This document shows positions 4,746-8,376 of a DNA stretch of 8,376 nt, one piece after another. Where the stretch lies: positions 1 through 8,376 of the forward strand of contig CADBUS010000100.1 of NCBI GenBank assembly GCA_902797895.1, read 5' to 3'. Below the pieces are notes generated by a model. It saw only the letters and a list, made by a program, of their open reading frames with translations. It was not told where the DNA came from and ran no database searches. Both the position numbers and the translations under genes were made by a program. This stretch comes from an uncultured Bacteroidia bacterium. GTDB taxonomy: Bacteria; Bacteroidota; Bacteroidia; Bacteroidales; UBA932. How positions within the stretch are numbered: position 1 is the first letter of the stretch; each line of letters opens with the position of its first letter.

Positions 4746-6661
4746 TATTTAGAATCTCCCTCTCCCTTTTCCAACTCTTTCTTAAGGTCCTGCAACTGAG
4801 AAATATCTCCGAGTGTGGTCTTCTCTACATTTGCTTTAACCTTCTTTATAGCCTTCTGTGTACTCTCTGCCTCAGCCTGCTTCTCCTTTATAATCTCGCC
4901 GGCCTCTGCCCTCTTCTTATCCTCTGCTATGCGAGTATGAGAGAGCACTATCTTTTTGGCACCCTTGTTGAACTCCATAACTTTGAAATCGAGCTTCTCC
5001 TCTGCCTTGGCTGTTGTACCATCCTCTTTTACAAGACCTTTGGCTGGGGCGAAGCCCTCAATTCCGTATGCAAGAGCCACAGTAGCTCCCTTATCGTTGA
5101 AAGAAACTATTGTACCCTCGTGGATAGAGCCTTGTGTAAATACGGTCTCAAAGGTATCCCAAGGATTATCTTCGAGCTGCTTGTGGCCGAGTGAGAGCCT
5201 TCTGTTCTCCTCATCTATATCCAGAACAACAACATCAAACTTCTCACCAAGTGATGTAAACTCAGATGGATGCTTAATCTTCTTGGTCCAAGAGAGGTCG
5301 CTAACGTGTACAAGACCATCTACACCCTCCTCAAGCTCTACAAACACACCAAAGTTTGTAAAGTTGCGCACTACTGCTGTGTGCTTGCTGCCTGCAGGGT
5401 ATTTATCCTTTATAGTAGCCCAAGGATCAGCTTTAAGCTGCTTGATGCCCAAAGACATCTTGTGCTCCTCTTTATCCAAGGTTAGAATCTGAGCCTCAAC
5501 CTCATCACCGAGCTTAAGGAAATCCTGCGCGCCTCTCAGGTGAGAAGACCAGCTCATCTCGGATACGTGGATAAGGCCCTCAATACCAGGCTGAATCTCC
5601 ACAAATGCGCCATAGTCTGTAAGCACAACAACCTTACCCTTTACCTTATCTCCAACCTTAAGATTGGCATCCAAAGCCTCCCAAGGATGTGGTGTAAGTT
5701 GCTTAAGACCAAGAGCTATTCTCTTCTTCTCCTCATCAAAGTCCAAAATCACAACATTTATCTTCTCATCCAACTTAACAATCTCCTCAGGGTTGTTTAT
5801 TCTGCCCCAAGAGAGATCTGTAATGTGGATAAGACCATCAACGCCGCCCAAATCAACAAACACACCATACGAGGTAATGTTCTTAACAGTTCCCTCAAGA
5901 ACCTGGCCTTTCTCCAATTTGCTGATAATCTCGCTCTTCTGAGCCTCAAGCTCTGCCTCAATAAGAGCCTTGTGAGAGAGAACAACATTTCTGAACTCCT
6001 GGTTGATTTTAACAACCTTGAACTCCATTGTTTTGTCAACATACATATCGTAATCCCTGATAGGCTTTACATCTATCTGAGAACCAGGCAAGAATGCCTC
6101 TATTCCAAATACATCTACAATCATACCGCCCTTTGTGCGAGCCTTGATGTAACCCTTAACAATCTCGTTGTTATCGTATGCCAGATTAACTCTGTCCCAA
6201 GATTTAAGGGCGCAAGCCTTTTTGTGTGAGAGAATCAGCTGACCTTTCTTGTCCTCAGGGTTCTCTACCAATACCTCTACCTTGTCTCCAACTGCAATAT
6301 CAGGATTGTATCTGAACTCATTTCTTGAGATTACTCCCTCGCTCTTATAACCCACATTTACAATCACCTCTTTTTGTGTGAGAGCGGTAATTGTACCCTC
6401 AATCACCTCATTCTCAGCTATCTTAGAGAGCGACTCACTATACTGCTTCTCAAGCTCGCTATTAACCTGGGCAGGGAGAGCAGAGCTCTCAAAAGCATCC
6501 CAGTCAAACTTGTCTGATGCAATAGATGCGTTGCTTTTTCTCTTTTTTGCAGGTGCAGCAATCTCTTCTTTCTCTTTGAAAGACTCTATAGAGTCCTCCT
6601 CTTTACGAACAGGAACCTCGTTTAGCTCCTCATTCTCAATGTTTTTTGTTTCTTCATTCAT
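4745..6661 (-). CDS. rpsA: 30S ribosomal protein S1
   Basis: RNA-binding ribosomal protein that helps recruit and unfold mRNA on the 30S subunit. It has 638 aa with six S1 (OB-fold) domains at about residues 82-150, 165-235, 251-322, 338-409, 425-496 and 512-577. Domains 3-5 are the clearest (SYGVFVDLGGVDGLIHITDL; DYGAFVEIQPGIEGLIHVSE; NFGVFVELEEGVDGLVHVSD). Each ends in an LxxxPW stretch, and these are spaced exactly 261 bp (87 codons) apart at 5680, 5419 and 5158. The acidic N-terminal extension (about 1-60) and the Lys/Glu-rich C-terminal tail (about 580-638) are low-complexity. In a lineage with few Shine-Dalgarno sequences, S1-mRNA contact is expected to matter. It has its own promoter and a leader with a hairpin, and is the first gene of a pair with rnz. 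Confidence 0.97.
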   Translation of the reverse strand: MNEETKNIENEELNEVPVRKEEDSIESFKEKEEIAAPAKKRKSNASIASDKFDWDAFESSALPAQVNSELEKQYSESLSKIAENEVIEGTITALTQKEVIVNVGYKSEGVISRNEFRYNPDIAVGDKVEVLVENPEDKKGQLILSHKKACALKSWDRVNLAYDNNEIVKGYIKARTKGGMIVDVFGIEAFLPGSQIDVKPIRDYDMYVDKTMEFKVVKINQEFRNVVLSHKALIEAELEAQKSEIISKLEKGQVLEGTVKNITSYGVFVDLGGVDGLIHITDLSWGRINNPEEIVKLDEKINVVILDFDEEKKRIALGLKQLTPHPWEALDANLKVGDKVKGKVVVLTDYGAFVEIQPGIEGLIHVSEMSWSSHLRGAQDFLKLGDEVEAQILTLDKEEHKMSLGIKQLKADPWATIKDKYPAGSKHTAVVRNFTNFGVFVELEEGVDGLVHVSDLSWTKKIKHPSEFTSLGEKFDVVVLDIDEENRRLSLGHKQLEDNPWDTFETVFTQGSIHEGTIVSFNDKGATVALAYGIEGFAPAKGLVKEDGTTAKAEEKLDFKVMEFNKGAKKIVLSHTRIAEDKKRAEAGEIIKEKQAEAESTQKAIKKVKANVEKTTLGDISQLQDLKKELEKGEGDSK

Positions 6662-6698
6662 AATTGAACCAAATTAGTAGTTAGACATTATTTGTAAA

Positions 6699-6714
6699 TC
6701 AGCCTTTCGGCTGA
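6699..6714 (-). promoter_or_regulatory. GAAA-loop hairpin in the rpsA 5' leader
   Basis: On the - strand, TCAGCC, GAAA, GGCTGA: a perfect 6-bp stem closed by a GNRA tetraloop, beginning about 6 bases after the predicted rpsA transcription start and ending 37 bases before the ATG. No T-run follows, so it is not an obvious terminator. S1 is known to repress its own synthesis in E. coli, so a role in autoregulation or mRNA stability is possible, but nothing here proves it. Confidence 0.5.
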
Positions 6715-6725
6715 GATTCAGGCCG

Positions 6726-6757
6726 CGAATATATACATTTTCGCCCTAACTTCCAAC
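6726..6757 (-). promoter_or_regulatory. Promoter of the rpsA-rnz operon
   Basis: On the - strand, GTTG (6757-6754), 20 bases, then TATATTCG (6733-6726). It differs from TTTG, N19-21, TAnnTTTG by one base in each box, with the same 20-base spacing as the ffs promoter. Initiation is predicted near 6720, giving a leader of about 59 nt. It begins only about 10 bp past the T-tract of the upstream gene's terminator. Confidence 0.7.
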
Positions 6758-6767
6758 CTCAAGCCGC

Positions 6768-6801
6768 AAAAAAAGAGAGCACCGAGCCATTGGCCCGATG
6801 C
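6768..6801 (-). terminator. Rho-independent terminator of the fimbrillin-like gene
   Basis: On the - strand, GCATCGGGCC (6801-6792), loop AAT, GGCTCGGTGC (6788-6779): ten consecutive pairs, two of them G-U. Then TCTC and seven T residues (6774-6768). It lies about 105 bp after the upstream stop codon and just before the rpsA promoter, insulating rpsA from the surface-protein gene. Confidence 0.88.
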
Positions 6802-6824
6802 CCTCAAAGTAGAAAAGAATTTTT

Positions 6825-6898
6825 GCTCCGCCTTAATAGGCCCCTCCCTTGATTAGCCGACAAGCGGATAGTGCGGCAGAGGCTATTAAAGGCTTCGC
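6825..6898. repeat. Imperfect inverted repeat, possible dispersed palindromic element
   Basis: The arms GCTCCGCCTTAATAGGCC (6825-6842) and GGCTATTAAAGGCTTCGC (6881-6898) are imperfect reverse complements. They enclose 38 bases that include TGATTAGCCGACAAGCGG and GCGGCAGAGG. The element sits in the 3' untranslated region of the fimbrillin-like gene, between its stop codon (6906-6908) and the terminator, so it could fold into a stalk in that mRNA. No gene covers 6662-6905. It contains, from rpsA outwards, the rpsA leader, the promoter, the terminator and this element. Confidence 0.55.
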
Positions 6899-6905
6899 TA
6901 TTTTG

Positions 6906-8376
6906 TTATTCCTCGCGCTGCGGAAGGATAGACATTGCTGTGGCCGCGTGAGTACTCTCAAATGGATAATATCTTTGCATAAAACGATTCTCTCCGATTC
7001 TAAAATGCAGAGCAGATCCTGAAGAGGAGGCTCTTGCTGCAAGTTGGTAATAACCTACAAAGAGACCTCTTTCTGCGTAATCACCTGTACGACCTTGTAA
7101 ACAACCCATACCCGGCAGATAGATCTGCTGACCTGTTGGAGTAGCACCCTCTGCACACCACTCAGAATATACAGTATATCCTCTTTCAAAAGGGGCAGTA
7201 GAGTTATTTGCTCCATAATAAATATTGTAAGAACTTAGCTCTGTGGCATAACCTTTCATAAAAGCAGTAGCGGCATTTCTGCGTGGAACAGTATAACCCA
7301 CAGGAGATGGGTCATAGATTGTCTTCTTTACAGGGATGTCTTTTTGAGCGTTCGCTTGATAAGTATTTGTTTCATCTGCATTCCAAAGATTCGCTAACAG
7401 GGTTGTAGTCCAAGAAGCTCCTACAGATGTATGCATAAAGAAATAGGGCCATTGAATGGCTTGGCCTATAGACTCCTGATTACCATAATCATTAATGCCT
7501 CTATAAAAGCCGAAGTATACTCCAGTATTACTAGTGGAGCTCGGATTGTTTTCAGCAGGCCACATAGGAGTTACTCTACCCCACTGATAATAAGGGATTC
7601 TATAAGTTGTCTGTTCCGATAAATTATATGCAGGACGTGTCAGTTTTACTACAGCTACCTCACCGCTCTCATTCTGAATCAAACGCATATAGGCAGGAGT
7701 GGCAGCCGGATATTTGTAAACAGTCTTTGTCGCATCATCTACCCAACCCATAGGGCGAGCCATAAATGAGATTTCAAGTCTGCCTTCACTCTCTTGATAC
7801 GCATTTACAAGAGCCTTGGCTGCCACATCACCCTCACCCAACTTATAATCTGTCAGCCAAATCAGCCAGCTCCACATACAAGCACCATCAGCATCCATTA
7901 TTGTGATATGAGCTACACCTTGTCTTACGGCACTATTCACGTGGAAATTAACCCAATAAACATCGCCGTTGGCATCGGTGGTTTTGCTAATGCCGTTGGT
8001 GGCATTAGGGAAATCCAGATAGTAGCCGGTAATATCTGCCATAGGATTGGTAGTGTGTTGAAAGCCAGCATCAGGATTTTGCACCTCTATCATTCTAGTA
8101 TCCTTTGTACCAGTCTCCCAAGCTAAAACTGCAGCTGTAGGAACTTCCGCTGCTACAGTACCTCTCAGATATGGATCTGTAATAGCTCTATTTTTGTAAT
8201 CAACAAAGCCTGTTTGAGAGTAGGCATCCAGATTGAGTGCACCATTCTTTACGCCATTACCCATAACTATAGGGAAGCGGTAGTAACCAGCACCATTGAT
8301 AATGTAGGTGTTGGCGGTGTTCATTACCACATCTGAATATGGGTCGGCAGGGTTGGAGAGGTTGTAGGCCTTACCG
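6906..8376 (-). CDS. Fimbrillin-like surface protein with FISUMP-like C-terminus, N-terminus missing
   Basis: The frame is open through the right edge (GKAYNLSNPADPYSD precedes the first internal start), so the gene is cut off and 489 residues are visible. The first part, TANTYIINGAGYYRFPIVMGNG (8315-8250 region, in pieces), and MWSWLIWLTDY (7877-7845) closely resemble a class of Bacteroidales secreted proteins annotated as fimbrillin family. PYYQWGRVTPM follows. YDPSPVGYTVP (from 7316) opens a C-terminal part like the Fibrobacter succinogenes major paralogous (FISUMP) domain. The ending AMSILPQREE corresponds to the common GFSVRPVRE ending. The signal peptide and any lipobox would be upstream, outside the window, so surface location is inferred from relatives; the partner or ligand is unknown. 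It is followed by a structured 3' region and a strong terminator. Confidence 0.8.
   Translation of the reverse strand, partial: GKAYNLSNPADPYSDVVMNTANTYIINGAGYYRFPIVMGNGVKNGALNLDAYSQTGFVDYKNRAITDPYLRGTVAAEVPTAAVLAWETGTKDTRMIEVQNPDAGFQHTTNPMADITGYYLDFPNATNGISKTTDANGDVYWVNFHVNSAVRQGVAHITIMDADGACMWSWLIWLTDYKLGEGDVAAKALVNAYQESEGRLEISFMARPMGWVDDATKTVYKYPAATPAYMRLIQNESGEVAVVKLTRPAYNLSEQTTYRIPYYQWGRVTPMWPAENNPSSTSNTGVYFGFYRGINDYGNQESIGQAIQWPYFFMHTSVGASWTTTLLANLWNADETNTYQANAQKDIPVKKTIYDPSPVGYTVPRRNAATAFMKGYATELSSYNIYYGANNSTAPFERGYTVYSEWCAEGATPTGQQIYLPGMGCLQGRTGDYAERGLFVGYYQLAARASSSGSALHFRIGENRFMQRYYPFESTHAATAMSILPQREE

Noticed and set aside
4937..6229. Several + strand open frames of 85-229 codons opposite rpsA
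   Set aside because: They are shadows of the conserved S1 repeats, with no start-site context or recognisable motifs.
6833..7042. A 69-codon - strand open frame overlapping the end of the fimbrillin-like gene
   Set aside because: It is out of frame with the real gene and its end comes from the palindromic element; it does not look like a protein.
7669..7681. CTCTCATTCTGAA in the fimbrillin-like gene, matching 13 bases of a tandem unit
   Set aside because: The rest of the repeat is absent and the stretch encodes an ordinary QNES within a continuous domain, so chance is the simplest explanation.

Overview
The window looks like a chromosomal segment of a Bacteroidota bacterium, most likely of the order Bacteroidales. 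Three things suggest this. Two promoters fit the Bacteroidota layout of TTTG (or GTTG), 20 bases, then TAnnTTTG, rather than -35/-10 boxes. None of the genes I checked has a clear Shine-Dalgarno sequence. The last gene encodes a fimbrillin-like surface protein of a type common in Bacteroidales. GC content is moderate. Most of the window is conserved core genome.

Layout from left to right: (1) the 3' end of a + strand gene, probably an MBL-fold (PhnP-like) phosphodiesterase, whose stop codon lies inside a dispersed repeat; (2) cytidine deaminase on the - strand; (3) a divergent intergenic region centred on a perfect 18-bp palindrome; (4) a + strand pair for the cell envelope, a GH73-type glucosaminidase lipoprotein and the MltG lytic transglycosylase; (5) mnmA on the - strand, tail-to-tail with mltG with overlapping stop codons, and carrying an in-frame six-unit 21-bp tandem repeat; (6) the small SRP RNA gene ffs on the - strand, with a well-placed promoter inside the end of rnz; (7) rnz and rpsA on the - strand, joined by a TAGTG stop/start overlap; (8) an rpsA promoter and leader hairpin, then the terminator of the next gene and a palindromic element; (9) a fimbrillin-like protein with a FISUMP-like C-terminus, cut off by the right edge.

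Functionally, rpsA, rnz, ffs and mnmA form a 4.4-kb same-strand block for translation and RNA: ribosomal protein S1, tRNA 3' processing, protein targeting RNA and tRNA wobble-uridine thiolation. The GH73 and MltG genes both act on peptidoglycan.

The most unusual feature is the mnmA insert. A short dispersed palindromic repeat (core ATTCTGAGCGCAGCGAAGAA) appears to have landed in the linker between the central and C-terminal domains, and part of it was then amplified as 21-bp units. MnmA therefore carries a cysteine-rich heptapeptide array (consensus CAQNESC, six copies) without loss of frame. A second, diverged copy of the same repeat between the first two genes donates a stop codon instead.
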